Positions 42,929 to 51,985 of a DNA stretch of 64,000 nucleotides are shown here, piece after piece. Below the pieces are notes generated by a model. It made no database searches and was not told the origin of the DNA. It was given only the letters and a program-made list of their open reading frames with translations. The translations under genes were made by a program, and so were the position numbers. The stretch comes from Kineosporia mesophila (GTDB lineage: Bacteria > Actinomycetota > Actinomycetes > Actinomycetales > Kineosporiaceae): contig NZ_JAJOMA010000031.1 in NCBI RefSeq assembly GCF_021129235.1, forward strand, positions 19,907 through 83,906, written 5' to 3'. Within the stretch, counting starts at the first letter, position 1, and the number at the start of each line of letters is the position of its first letter.

Positions 42929-43435
42929 CGGGACCTGGATCAGGAGTCGGCCCCGGCGGATGACCTCCGCCGGACCGCGCTGCTGCTGCAGCACCCGGAT
43001 CAGCTCGACCTGCTGCGGCGCCGTTCGGACGACGAGAAGTTCGTCGCCGGGGCGGTCGAGGAGTTGCTGCGGTACCTGTCGATCCCGCATCTGCTGGCCC
43101 GACGGGTGGCGATCGAGGACGTCGAGATCGAGGGGCAGCGAATCAGGGCCGGTGAGGGCGTCATCACCGCGCTGCCGGCGGCCAACGGGGATCCGGCCGT
43201 CTTCCCCGATCCGGGCCGGCTGGACCTGACGCGCAGGGCGTCGGGGCATCTGGCCTTCGGATGGGGACCTCACCAGTGTGTGGGTCAGCAACTGGCCCGG
43301 ATCGAGCCGCAGGTCGTCTTCAGCACGTTGTTCCGGCGCCTCCCTGACCTGGCCCTGGCCTGCGATCCGCAGGATCTGCAGTTCACGGAGGACTCGCAGG
43401 CTTACGGCATTCACGAACTGCCGATCACCTGGTGA
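42929..43435 (+). pseudogene. Cytochrome P450, C-terminal half only
   Basis: Directly after the stop of the E2-like gene, in the same frame, begins a P450 from the end of its I-helix region: LLLQHPDQLDLLRRR, VEELLRYLSIPHLLARR (K-helix area), the heme-binding FGWGPHQCVGQ, and ITW-stop. It is close to the C-terminal half of the full P450 at 43489-44724. The first 240 residues, including the oxygen-activating AGHDT element, are missing, and no start with a ribosome site is seen. It lies tail-to-tail with the intact copy. Confidence 0.85.
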
Positions 43436-43439
43436 TGTC

Positions 43440-43471
43440 GGGGGGCAGTGGGCCCGGGCCCACTGCCCCCC
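43440..43471. terminator. 32-bp perfect palindrome between convergent P450 genes
   Basis: The arm GGGGGGCAGTGGGCCC (43440-43455) is followed at once by its exact complement (43456-43471). The 16-bp stem with no unpaired spacer lies between the stop of the P450 fragment and the end of the P450 gene and can terminate both. Confidence 0.8.
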
Positions 43472-43488
43472 CAGTGGATCCAGCAGGA

Positions 43489-44724
43489 TTACCAGGTCAC
43501 GGGAAGCTCGTAGATTCCGTAGGCCTGGGAGTCTTCCTTGAACCTGAGCTCGCTCGGGTCGACGGCCAGGGCGAGGGTCGGGATCCGGCGGAAGATGGTG
43601 CTGTACACCACCTGTAGCTCGATGCGGGCCAGCTGCTGACCCACGCACTGGTGCGGTCCCCAGCCGAAGGCGTGGTGATGAGCGGCCTTGCGGGTCAGTT
43701 CGAGGCGCTCGGGCTCGGGGAAGGCCGCCGGGTCCCAGTTGGCCGCCGGCAGCGGCAGGATCACCCCGTCGCCGGCCTTGATCTGCTGCCCCTCGATTTC
43801 GATGTCCTCGACCGCCACCCGGCGGGCCAGGAGATGGGGAATGGTGAGGTAGCGCAGCAGTTCCTCCACCGCCCCCATGACGAACTTGTCGTCGTCGGCG
43901 TGACGGCGCATCAGCTCGAGCTGATCCGGGTTCTGCAGGAGGAGCGCAACGCCCAGGGTGATCATGTTGGCGCTGGTGTCGTGACCGGCCACCAGCAGGA
44001 TGTGCCCGAGGGTCTTGGCCTCGTCCAGCGTGAGCGACCCGGAGGCGACCTTCTCGCCCAGGTCGCTGAGAACGTCCTCACCCGGGTTCTTGATCTTGGC
44101 TTCGATCAGGCCTCCGATGTACTCCTGAAGGGCCTGCATCGTGGCCGCCGACTCCTCGGCGGTCTTGAACCGGGCGTTGGTGACGCCGGCGTGCTCCTGG
44201 AAGAACGGGTGGTCCTCGTAGGGCACACCGAGCAGCTCACAGATCATCAGCGAGGGCAGGGCCAGTGACAGTTTCTCGTTCAGGTCAGCCGGTTTCGGGC
44301 CGGCCAGGAGCTCGTCGACGATCTCGTCGGTGATTCTCTGGATCTCCGGGCGCAGCTTCGCCATCCGGCCCCGGGTGAAGGAGTTCGTCAGGGATCGGCG
44401 GAACCGGGCGTGCTCGGGCCCGTCGGCACTGTTGATGGAGACCGGGAAGTGCCCGGCGTGCTCCTTCATGGCCTGGGTCGTGTGCGGGTACCCCGGCGTG
44501 CCGATGTTCGCGCTCAGGCGGGGATCGGTGAGGACCTGACGCTGGGCGGCATGGCTGGTGACCAGCCAGGGCGTGGATTCGTCCCAGGTCACCGCCTTCT
44601 GCACGGGGCAGCCGCCGCCGTGCAGGCGCAGCAGGTCCGGGGGCGGGGCGAACGGTGCCTGCGGGTCGCGTGGCGTGGGGTACGTGGGCAGCGGCACGGG
44701 CGTTCCGGCCTGGTCCTCGGTCAT
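43489..44724 (-). CDS. Cytochrome P450 (bacterial class I, CYP105/107-like)
   Basis: A 411-aa soluble P450. Visible are the I-helix LVAGHDTSANMITLG (Thr of the proton relay), the K-helix E-x-x-R in EELLRYL, the PLPAANWDP segment and the heme-thiolate loop FGWGPHQCVGQQLA. It is followed on the same operon by nothing, but preceded by its own ferredoxin and ferredoxin reductase genes, a complete electron chain from NAD(P)H. It probably hydroxylates the substrate of block B first. Operator 8 lies upstream of the operon at 46.26 kb. CYP family assignment is by sequence feel only. Confidence 0.93.
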   Translation of the reverse strand: MTEDQAGTPVPLPTYPTPRDPQAPFAPPPDLLRLHGGGCPVQKAVTWDESTPWLVTSHAAQRQVLTDPRLSANIGTPGYPHTTQAMKEHAGHFPVSINSADGPEHARFRRSLTNSFTRGRMAKLRPEIQRITDEIVDELLAGPKPADLNEKLSLALPSLMICELLGVPYEDHPFFQEHAGVTNARFKTAEESAATMQALQEYIGGLIEAKIKNPGEDVLSDLGEKVASGSLTLDEAKTLGHILLVAGHDTSANMITLGVALLLQNPDQLELMRRHADDDKFVMGAVEELLRYLTIPHLLARRVAVEDIEIEGQQIKAGDGVILPLPAANWDPAAFPEPERLELTRKAAHHHAFGWGPHQCVGQQLARIELQVVYSTIFRRIPTLALAVDPSELRFKEDSQAYGIYELPVTW

Positions 44725-44780
44725 GATCGTCTCTCCTGTCGTCGGGCTTCGTCGTCCGGGAGCAGAGCTGTCAGCGATGG

Positions 44781-44975
44781 TCAGTCGACGATCGTGATGG
44801 CCAGGGCGGGGCACACGGCGGCCGCCTGGCGGACGTCGTCCTCCAGCTCTGCCGGCGGGGTCGCGTTCAGCAGGACCACCACGCCGTCCTCGTCGCGCTG
44901 GTCGAACACGTCCACCGCGGCAGCGACGCACTGACCGGCCGCGACACACTTCTCCTCGTCGATGACAACCTTCAT
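44781..44975 (-). CDS. [3Fe-4S] ferredoxin, P450 redox partner
   Basis: A 64-aa acidic ferredoxin of the actinomycete P450 type. Cys10 and Cys16 (EKCVAAGQC) and Cys55 in AAVCPALAI are the three cluster ligands; the spacing C-x5-C with Ala/Val where a fourth Cys would be fits a 3Fe-4S cluster. It carries electrons from the reductase encoded just upstream to the P450 encoded just downstream. Its ATG overlaps the reductase stop. Confidence 0.93.
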   Translation of the reverse strand: MKVVIDEEKCVAAGQCVAAAVDVFDQRDEDGVVVLLNATPPAELEDDVRQAAAVCPALAITIVD

Positions 44976-46198
44976 CGGGACACCTCTTCGGACCGGGAAC
45001 GGGTGGGGGACTGGTTCAGGGCGTCGACGATCTCTTGTCGCCGAAGACGCGCCTGCTTGGGCATGTTCCAGCCCAGGACGCCGGCGACCCGGCCGTCGAT
45101 GTGATACCGGACGACGAATCGTCCTGCCGATACGGAGCCCTCGACGACCTCGGCCTCGGCGTCAGCGGCGATCATCCCGTAGACCTGGATCTTCACGTCG
45201 AACTGGTCGCTCCAGAAGTACGGCACGGGCAGGTAGGGCTCGTCGTGACCCAGGACGACCCGGGCGACGGCGGTGGCCTGCTCGGTGGCGTTCGTGCGGT
45301 TCTCGAGCCGGACCAGCCGGCCCAGCTGTTCGTGCCGGAAACGGGCGACGTCCCCGACCGCGTAGATGCCCTCCGCGGCCCGGCAGCGGGAGTCGCACAC
45401 CAGTCCGTTCTCCAGGGGCAGGCCACTGTCCTGGAGCCAGTCGGTGTTGGGGACGGCGCCGACGGCCTCCACCACGACGTCGGCCGCAAGCTCCTGGCCG
45501 TCGAGCAGCCGCACGGACCGCACCCGCCCGTTCTCGCCCTCCAGTGCGGCCACCCCGATCCCCAGGCGCAGGTTCACCCCGTGGGCCCGGTGCCGTTCGG
45601 CCAGCAGGGCGGAGACCATCGGGCCGACCTGGAGCGCCATCGGGGCGGTCAGCGGGCCGGTCATGGTGGTGTGGAGCCCGAGCTGGGTTGCTGTCGCGGT
45701 GATCTCGGAGCCCAGGACGCCCTCGCCGACCACGACCACCCGCTGCGCGGCCAGTAGGTCGGTGCGCAGTGCCAGCGCGTGGTCGAGGGTGCGTAATCGG
45801 TGTACCCGCTCCAGGCCGTCGCTCCCCGGCAGAGAACGGGCCCGGGCGCCGGTGGCCACGATGATCACCTGCGCGGTGTGGGTGGCGCCGGAGGTGGTCC
45901 GCACCGCGCGTCCCGGCACGTCGAGGTCCACGGCGGCGTCGCCGAGCACGAGTTCCGCGTCCAGGCCCGCCAGTACCTCCCGGGAACGCAACGTTGAGCG
46001 CTCCGGTGGCCAGACACCGGAGAGGATCTGCTTGGACAGGGGCGGCCGGTCGTAGGGCGGATGTACCTCGTCACCCACCACCGTGATCCGGCCGGTGTAC
46101 CCCTGGCGCCGCAGGGCCTCGACGCAGGCCAGACCGGCGGCGGATGCACCCACCACCAGGATCCGTTCCGGAATGGCGATCACACTCGCTCCGGACAT
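44972..46198 (-). CDS. FAD-dependent ferredoxin reductase
   Basis: A 408-aa pyridine-nucleotide disulfide oxidoreductase-type reductase: FAD motif LVVGASAAGLACVEALRRQG (about 14-33), the PYDRPPLSK element, the NAD-binding VVVGEGVLGSEITATA near 158, and IYAVGDVARF near 290. It transfers electrons from NAD(P)H to the 3Fe-4S ferredoxin. ATG at 46198 begins the conserved sequence; the open frame extends to 46255. First gene of the reductase-ferredoxin-P450 operon, 61 bp from operator 8. Confidence 0.92.
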   Translation of the reverse strand: MSGASVIAIPERILVVGASAAGLACVEALRRQGYTGRITVVGDEVHPPYDRPPLSKQILSGVWPPERSTLRSREVLAGLDAELVLGDAAVDLDVPGRAVRTTSGATHTAQVIIVATGARARSLPGSDGLERVHRLRTLDHALALRTDLLAAQRVVVVGEGVLGSEITATATQLGLHTTMTGPLTAPMALQVGPMVSALLAERHRAHGVNLRLGIGVAALEGENGRVRSVRLLDGQELAADVVVEAVGAVPNTDWLQDSGLPLENGLVCDSRCRAAEGIYAVGDVARFRHEQLGRLVRLENRTNATEQATAVARVVLGHDEPYLPVPYFWSDQFDVKIQVYGMIAADAEAEVVEGSVSAGRFVVRYHIDGRVAGVLGWNMPKQARLRRQEIVDALNQSPTRSRSEEVSR

Positions 46199-46258
46199 GA
46201 AGGCCTCTCGGCCAAGAGCATTTTCGTCATCGATAGAGCTCCGTTCACACAGCAAAAT

Positions 46259-46278
46259 TAGACCGAGCGGTCGGTACA
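46259..46278 (+). promoter_or_regulatory. TetR-type operator 8
   Basis: TAGACCGAGCGGTCGGTACA in the divergent gap between the ferredoxin reductase operon (minus) and the ABC importer operon (plus). Confidence 0.85.
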
Positions 46279-46293
46279 GTCAACGCCTTGTCT

Positions 46294-46313
46294 TGTACCG
46301 ACCGCTTGGTTTA
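46294..46313 (-). promoter_or_regulatory. TetR-type operator 9
   Basis: On the minus strand it reads TAAACCAAGCGGTCGGTACA, almost operator 1. It starts 35 bp from the start of operator 8, so one gap holds two sites, presumably one per promoter. Confidence 0.8.
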
Positions 46314-46397
46314 AGTTCCGCGATGTGATGACCCGCACAGCGAGGTGCGAACGCCCTCAGGCGTTCCGGCCGTCACGGACAGGTCTGGGGGAAGGCC

Positions 46398-47351
46398 ATG
46401 ACGGTCAGCATCCTGAGACGGGCCGGGCACAGCCTGCTCGTCGTCATCCTGGTCTCGGTCACCGCGGTGGGGTTGCTCAGCCTCGCGCCGGGATCGGTCG
46501 CCACCGTGATCCTCGGGGAGAACGCGACTCCGGCGGCGGTAGCCGCGATGAACACCGAACTTGGTCTTGATCAACCACTTTGGCGCCAGTACGGGAACTG
46601 GCTGGGTCGGGCGCTCGGCGGTGACCTGGGCACCTCGCCCCTGACCGGGCAGGACGTCACCCAGGCGATCCTCGACCGGCTACCGGTCACTCTGGAGCTC
46701 TCGCTCCTGGCCCTGACCCTGTCGGTGAGCCTTGCCGTTCTGCTGGCCGTGCTCTCCGCAGCCGCCCCGGGCATCTGGCTGGACCGCGTGATCAACGCGG
46801 TCTCCTCGGCGTTCCTGGCCGTGCCGGCGTTCATCGCCGGGCCGGTGCTCATCTACCTTTTCGCGCTCAAGGCCGGCTGGTTCCCGGTGTCCGGCTGGGC
46901 GCACATCGAGGACGGGCTGGGGGCCAACCTGCGCAGCGCCCTGCTGCCCGCGCTGGCGGTCTCGCTGACCGAGATCGCGTCTTTCCATCGGCTCCTGCGC
47001 ACTGATCTGATCGGGACACTCCGCGAGGACTACGTGGCGGCGGCCCGGGCCAAAGGGATGCCCCGTGGCTACGTGATGTTCCGGCACGCCCTGCGGCCGT
47101 CGTCGTTCTCACTCGTCACCCTCGCCGGTATCAGTCTCGGCCGTTTGATCGGGGGCACGGTGGTCGTCGAGATCCTCTTCGGGCTGCCAGGACTGGGACA
47201 GCTGGTCTCGGCATCCATCACCGCGCGGGACGTCATCACCGTGCAGGGGGTGGTGGTCTTCGTCGCCGTCACCTACGTCGTGGTCAACATGCTCGTCGAC
47301 ATCAGCTACGGATTCCTCGATCCACGGGTACGAAAGGCGGCGCGGGCATGA
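46398..47351 (+). CDS. ABC importer permease, DppB/OppB type
   Basis: A 317-aa inner-membrane permease with six hydrophobic helices and the BPD-type EAA loop (DYVAAARAKGMPRGYVMFRH, about 213-232). The N-terminal signature (LGLDQPLWRQYGNWLGRAL-GGDLG) is that of the peptide/nickel/opine subfamily. With the next four genes it makes a complete importer. Operators 8 and 9 lie upstream, so the transporter belongs to the TetR regulon and probably takes up the block B substrate or a conjugate of it. Confidence 0.93.
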   Translation: MTVSILRRAGHSLLVVILVSVTAVGLLSLAPGSVATVILGENATPAAVAAMNTELGLDQPLWRQYGNWLGRALGGDLGTSPLTGQDVTQAILDRLPVTLELSLLALTLSVSLAVLLAVLSAAAPGIWLDRVINAVSSAFLAVPAFIAGPVLIYLFALKAGWFPVSGWAHIEDGLGANLRSALLPALAVSLTEIASFHRLLRTDLIGTLREDYVAAARAKGMPRGYVMFRHALRPSSFSLVTLAGISLGRLIGGTVVVEILFGLPGLGQLVSASITARDVITVQGVVVFVAVTYVVVNMLVDISYGFLDPRVRKAARA

Positions 47352-48226
47352 ACCTGAGCACATCACCGCCACGGCCCAGAAGTCCTTTCGCCGCGCCGAT
47401 CCTCCGGCCCGTGCGCAAGCGTCGCCCGGTTCTGGTTGGGGCCGCCTATGCCTGGCTCGCCCTGGTGATCGCCCTGGCGGTGCTGGCCCCCTGGCTGCCG
47501 ATCGCCGGCTACTCCGTTCCCGCCGGTGCCTCCCGGCTGAGCCCCGGACCGGGCTCGGTGGACCTGCTCCTGGGTACGGACAGCTTCGGCCGGTCCCTGC
47601 TGTCCCGCTGTATCCACGGGGCCCGGGTGTCCCTGCTGGTGGGCACCGGGGCCGGGCTGGCCGGCCTCGCCGCCGGAACCGTACTGGGGCTGCTGGGCGG
47701 ATACCTGCGGGGACGGGTCGACCGGCTCATCAGCCTGATCACCGATGCCCTGCTGGCCTTCCCGCCCCTGATCCTCCTGATCGCCCTCTCCGCCGTGCTG
47801 ACCCCGAGCATCGAGGTCATCCTGATCGGGCTCACCCTGGTGACCGTTCCCAACTTCGTCCGTCTCTCGCGCGCCCAGGCCATCTCCTGGTCCTCCCGCG
47901 AGTTCGTGCGGGCGGCGAGGAACATGGGAGCGGGCAGTGCCCGGATCATGACCCGGGAGGTGCTGCCCAACCTGCTGCCGGCCCTCGGATCATTCCTGCC
48001 GGTCGTGGTGGCCGCGCTGATCGTCGCCGAAGGCTCCCTCAGCTTCCTGGGCCTGGGCGTCCCACCGCCACGGCCCAGCTGGGGCGGGATGATCAACGAG
48101 GGCAAGAGTGCGCTGGCCACGTCGCCGCACCTGGTGCTCGTGCCGGCGACCGTCATCTTCCTCACCGTCTTCTCGCTCAATCAGGTCGGTGACCACCTGC
48201 GCCTGCGGTTCGACCGCACGCTGTAG
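47348..48226 (+). CDS. ABC importer permease, DppC/OppC type
   Basis: A 292-aa permease with six hydrophobic helices. The LLGTDSFGRSLLSRCIHGAR segment after TM1 and the EAA loop FVRAARNMGAGSARIMTREV with LPN are those of DppC. Its ATG overlaps the DppB stop by four bases, giving stoichiometric synthesis of the two subunits. Confidence 0.93.
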   Translation: MNLSTSPPRPRSPFAAPILRPVRKRRPVLVGAAYAWLALVIALAVLAPWLPIAGYSVPAGASRLSPGPGSVDLLLGTDSFGRSLLSRCIHGARVSLLVGTGAGLAGLAAGTVLGLLGGYLRGRVDRLISLITDALLAFPPLILLIALSAVLTPSIEVILIGLTLVTVPNFVRLSRAQAISWSSREFVRAARNMGAGSARIMTREVLPNLLPALGSFLPVVVAALIVAEGSLSFLGLGVPPPRPSWGGMINEGKSALATSPHLVLVPATVIFLTVFSLNQVGDHLRLRFDRTL

Positions 48227-48290
48227 GACGCCGGCTGAACCTTCGGAACCGCTCGCGCTGTTCAACGTCGAACACACGAAAGGTGCAGTC

Positions 48291-49850
48291 ATGCCAAGAA
48301 ATCCCAGAACCCTTGCCGCGGCGAGCGTCCTGTCCGCGGGTCTTCTGCTCGGTGCCTGCGCCGGCGGCAGCGACGCGGCCGACTCTCAGGCGCAGGCCCC
48401 GCAGGGCGAGGCGGTGAAGGGAGGCACCGCTCGCATCATCGAGGACGCCGAACCCCGCAGCCTCGACCCGGCGGTGATCGCCAACTCGTACGCCAACTCG
48501 CCGATCCTGGGCAACGCCCTCTACGGAGAACTGCTGGTGGACAACCCGAAGACCGGAGAGATCGGCTACCGGATCGCCCAGAGCCTGACCACCGACGACG
48601 GAGGGACAACCTTCACCCTGAAACTCCGCCCCGGAGTCAAGTTCTCCGACGGAACACACTTCACCGCCGCGGCGGTGAAGTTCGCCTGGGAACACGTCAA
48701 GGACCCGAACACCAACAGCCCCGACCTGCCCCAGGCCGCACTGATCAAGAAGGTGACGGCAACCGACGACAGCACACTGAGGATCGAACTCACCGATGCG
48801 GTACCGCGGTTCGCCAACGCCGTGCTGCAGACCAGCCTGAACTGGGTCGCCCGACCGCAGAGCCTGCAGTCCGGAACGATCGACACCGCACCGGTCGGCG
48901 CAGGCGCCTACACACTCGAGCAGTGGTCCCGCCAGGACGTCATCAAACTGAAGAAGAACCCCGGCTACTGGGACACCGAGCACGTCAACCTGGACGCCCT
49001 CGAGATCCGCGCCGTGATCGACCCCGACCAGCGCTGGAACACCCTGCTCAGCGGCGGGGCCGACCTGGCGATGGAAGGACAGTGGCAGAACGTCGACAAC
49101 GCGCAGCACAACGGTTTCCAGAACCAGACCCTCGACTTCGGCGGCGGCATCGCCCTGGTGCTGAACACCCGCAAACCACCCTTTGACGATGTGCGGGCCC
49201 GGCAGGCGCTCGCGGCCGCGCTCAACCTCGACACCGTCAACGACGCGGTCTTCAACGGCACCGGCCGGGTCCCGGACACCCTCTTCGACAAGAGCTCGAC
49301 GTTCTACCAGGACATCCCGCTCCAGAAGAACGACCCCGCACAGGCCCAGAAGCTGTTCGACGAGCTCGCCGCCGAAGGCCGGCCGGTGTCATTCGCCGTC
49401 TCGCTCTTCCCGGGAAGCTCGGCCCTGGGGAACAGCATCCAGACCCAGCTGAGCCAGTTCTCGAACGTGCAGGTCAAGGTCGGCACCATCGACCTGGCCC
49501 AGTACGGCACGATCATGGCGAAGAAGGACTACGACGTGATCACCAGCTCAGTGACCTTCGGCGATCCCGAGCCCCGGCTCTGGTTCGGCCTCAACGGCCG
49601 CTCGAGCGGCAACTACAGCGGCATCGACGATCCCCGGCTGAACGCGTCGCTGGATCAGGGCCGGACCGCGCACGACGATGCCGAGCGCACAGCGGCCTAT
49701 CGGTCGGTCCAGGAGCGGCTGGCCGAGCTGGTACCGGTGATCTTCTACACCCGGGCGTCTCCATCGGTGCTGGCAGCCAGGGACGTCGGCGGTATCACCC
49801 AGTACGGGTTCGGGTCGGTCCTGCCCGAGAACCTCTGGATCCAGCCGTGA
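48291..49850 (+). CDS. ABC importer substrate-binding lipoprotein (family 5, peptide type)
   Basis: A 519-aa exported protein with signal peptide and lipobox LLLGAC (Cys23), followed by the SBP_bac_5 fold: GGTARIIEDAEPRSLDPAVI near 45, FTLKLRPGVKFSDGTHFTAA near 110, and APVGAGAYTLEQWSRQDVIK near 205. It captures the ligand outside the cell and delivers it to the permeases. Family 5 proteins bind peptides but also sugars, opines and other small molecules, so the ligand is not fixed. Its stop overlaps the GTG of the first ATPase gene. Confidence 0.93.
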   Translation: MPRNPRTLAAASVLSAGLLLGACAGGSDAADSQAQAPQGEAVKGGTARIIEDAEPRSLDPAVIANSYANSPILGNALYGELLVDNPKTGEIGYRIAQSLTTDDGGTTFTLKLRPGVKFSDGTHFTAAAVKFAWEHVKDPNTNSPDLPQAALIKKVTATDDSTLRIELTDAVPRFANAVLQTSLNWVARPQSLQSGTIDTAPVGAGAYTLEQWSRQDVIKLKKNPGYWDTEHVNLDALEIRAVIDPDQRWNTLLSGGADLAMEGQWQNVDNAQHNGFQNQTLDFGGGIALVLNTRKPPFDDVRARQALAAALNLDTVNDAVFNGTGRVPDTLFDKSSTFYQDIPLQKNDPAQAQKLFDELAAEGRPVSFAVSLFPGSSALGNSIQTQLSQFSNVQVKVGTIDLAQYGTIMAKKDYDVITSSVTFGDPEPRLWFGLNGRSSGNYSGIDDPRLNASLDQGRTAHDDAERTAAYRSVQERLAELVPVIFYTRASPSVLAARDVGGITQYGFGSVLPENLWIQP

Positions 49851-50848
49851 CCGGCGAGCCTTTGCTGCAGGTGCGCGGTCTGCACACCTACATCCCCACG
49901 TCCCGTGGGGTGGTCCGGGCGGTCGACGGCGTGGACCTCGACATCGGCCGGGGCCAGGCGCTGGGGGTCGTGGGCGAGTCCGGGTCGGGTAAATCGGTCA
50001 TGGCCAGGGCCGTCATGGGCCTGCTGCCCGCCCACGCCCGGTCCACCGGGCAGGTCCTCTTCGACGGCGTCGACCTGCTCACCCTCGGGCGCAGACAGCG
50101 CGAGCAGGTGTGGGGCAGGCGCATCGCGATGATCTTCCAGGACCCGGGGCGGTCGCTGAACCCGGTCGTGCGGATCGAACGGCAACTGACCGAGGGCATG
50201 CGCCGTCATCTCGGGCTCTCCCGGACCTCGGCGCACGAGAGTGCGCTGCGCCTGCTCACGGAGGTCGGCGTCCCCGATCCGGAGCGCCGGCTGCGTAACT
50301 ACCCGCACGAACTGTCCGGAGGCATGCGCCAGCGGGTGATGATCGCCATGGCCCTGACCTGCGGGCCGGAATTGCTGATCGCCGACGAGCCGACCACCGC
50401 CCTGGACGTGACGATCCAGCGGCAGGTCCTCGACCTGTTGCGCCGGGTCCAGACCTCGCACGGGACCGCCCTGATGCTGATCAGTCACGACCTGGCGGTG
50501 GTGGCCGGGCGCACCGACCGGGTGAGTGTCATGTACGCCGGGCGGCTGGCCGAGGTGGGCGCCACCCGGGAGGTGTTCCGGGCGCCACAGCACCGCTACA
50601 CGCAGGCGCTGCTCGGCGCCACCCCCACGGTCGATCACCGGCGGCACACGCCGCTGAACCTGATTCCCGGTGCGATGGCATCACCGGTCGACCCCCCGCC
50701 CGGCTGCCGGTTCTCGCCCCGTTGCGAGTTCACGGTGCCCGGTTGCACCCGTCCCGGGCCGGATCTGGTCCGGGTGGGCGACGACCATGAGGTTGCCTGC
50801 CTGAACCCGGTGTCGGTGGCTCCCGGAGGTGAGCTCGTTGGCCGGTAG
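49847..50848 (+). CDS. ABC importer ATPase, DppD/OppD type
   Basis: A 333-aa ATPase: Walker A GESGSGKS (43-50), the signature LSGGMRQRV (about 155), Walker [13 protein letters not shown] and the switch His in LISHDLAVV. The C-terminal oligopeptide domain has [17 protein letters not shown], with cysteines that in relatives hold an Fe-S cluster. GTG start overlaps the binding-protein stop. Confidence 0.93.
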   Translation: MTGEPLLQVRGLHTYIPTSRGVVRAVDGVDLDIGRGQALGVVGESGSGKSVMARAVMGLLPAHARSTGQVLFDGVDLLTLGRRQREQVWGRRIAMIFQDPGRSLNPVVRIERQLTEGMRRHLGLSRTSAHESALRLLTEVGVPDPERRLRNYPHELSGGMRQRVMIAMALTCGPELLIADEPTTALDVTIQRQVLDLLRRVQTSHGTALMLISHDLAVVAGRTDRVSVMYAGRLAEVGATREVFRAPQHRYTQALLGATPTVDHRRHTPLNLIPGAMASPVDPPPGCRFSPRCEFTVPGCTRPGPDLVRVGDDHEVACLNPVSVAPGGELVGR

Positions 50849-51821
50849 CGGAACCGCTCACCTGCGCGCTGAGGGGGACAGCCTGCTACGGGTCGAGGGC
50901 CTGCAGGTGGAGTACCGGATGCGGGGAGGAACGTTCAAGGCGGTGGATGGCATCAGTTTCGATGTCGGAAAGGGCGAGACGCTGGGCATCGTGGGGGAGT
51001 CGGGGTGCGGCAAATCCACCACGGGCCGAGCCGTCCTGCGCCTGGACCCGATCGCGGCCGGCCGCATCTGTTATGCCGGTGAGTGGATCGAGTCGGTGCC
51101 GGAACGACGCATGCGGGAACTGCGCCGGGAGATGCAAATGATCTTCCAGGACCCGGTCGCCTCGCTGAATCCTCGCCGGGCCGTGAAAGACCTCGTGGTG
51201 GAGGGGCTCACGATCAAGGGCGTTGCGGCCCGCGAGCGGGAGACGGCGGCGCAGGAGGTGCTGGCACAGGTCGGGCTGCCGGGCGTCCGGTTCGCGGGCC
51301 TGGTGGCGCGGCAGTTGTCGGGCGGTCAGGCCCAGCGGGTTGCGATCGGGCGGGCCCTGGCTCTGTCGCCACGTCTGCTGATCTGCGACGAACCGGTCTC
51401 GGCGCTCGACGTGTCGGTGCAGGCTCAGATCCTGAACCTGATCGAGCGTCTCAAGCAGGAGTTCGACCTCACCGTCGTCTTCATCGCGCACGACCTCGGG
51501 GTGGTCCGGGCCGTCAGCGACAACGTTCTGGTCATGTATCTGGGCAAGGTCTGCGAGTTCGGGGACGCGGTGGAGGTGTACGACCAGCCGGCGCACCCCT
51601 ACACCCGGGCACTGCTGGATTCCGTTCCCCTGACCGACCCGGACCAGGGGTTCGCCGGACCGGCTCTGGGTGGGGACCTGCCGTCCCCGCTGGAGCCGCC
51701 CACCGGCTGCCGCTTCCGTTCGCGTTGCCCGACGGCCCAGGACCGCTGCTCGTTGGAGGAACCGGTCATGCGGGAGGTGCGGCGTGGGCAGTTCGCGGCC
51801 TGTCACTTCCCCCTGACCTGA
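50838..51821 (+). CDS. ABC importer ATPase, DppF/OppF type
   Basis: A second ATPase of about 327 aa: Walker A GESGCGKS, signature LSGGQAQRV, Walker [13 protein letters not shown], switch [10 protein letters not shown] and the C-terminal [21 protein letters not shown] at 50838 with GGAGG at 50825-50829 is the best start; an in-frame GTG at 50829 lies inside that site. It overlaps the end of the DppD gene. Last gene of the transporter operon. Confidence 0.92.
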   Translation: MAGSGTAHLRAEGDSLLRVEGLQVEYRMRGGTFKAVDGISFDVGKGETLGIVGESGCGKSTTGRAVLRLDPIAAGRICYAGEWIESVPERRMRELRREMQMIFQDPVASLNPRRAVKDLVVEGLTIKGVAARERETAAQEVLAQVGLPGVRFAGLVARQLSGGQAQRVAIGRALALSPRLLICDEPVSALDVSVQAQILNLIERLKQEFDLTVVFIAHDLGVVRAVSDNVLVMYLGKVCEFGDAVEVYDQPAHPYTRALLDSVPLTDPDQGFAGPALGGDLPSPLEPPTGCRFRSRCPTAQDRCSLEEPVMREVRRGQFAACHFPLT

Positions 51822-51985
51822 CCAGACGGGGCCGGGTCGGACGAATCAGCCGAACACGACCGAATGTGCTGCTGGGGAGGATGTCTCGTCCGTATCCGGG
51901 CCGGCGGCTGGTACACCGGGCGTGAAACACGATAATCGGCGATCACGGTGCTCCGGGACGTCGAAGGCGATCAAGGGAGATCCTC

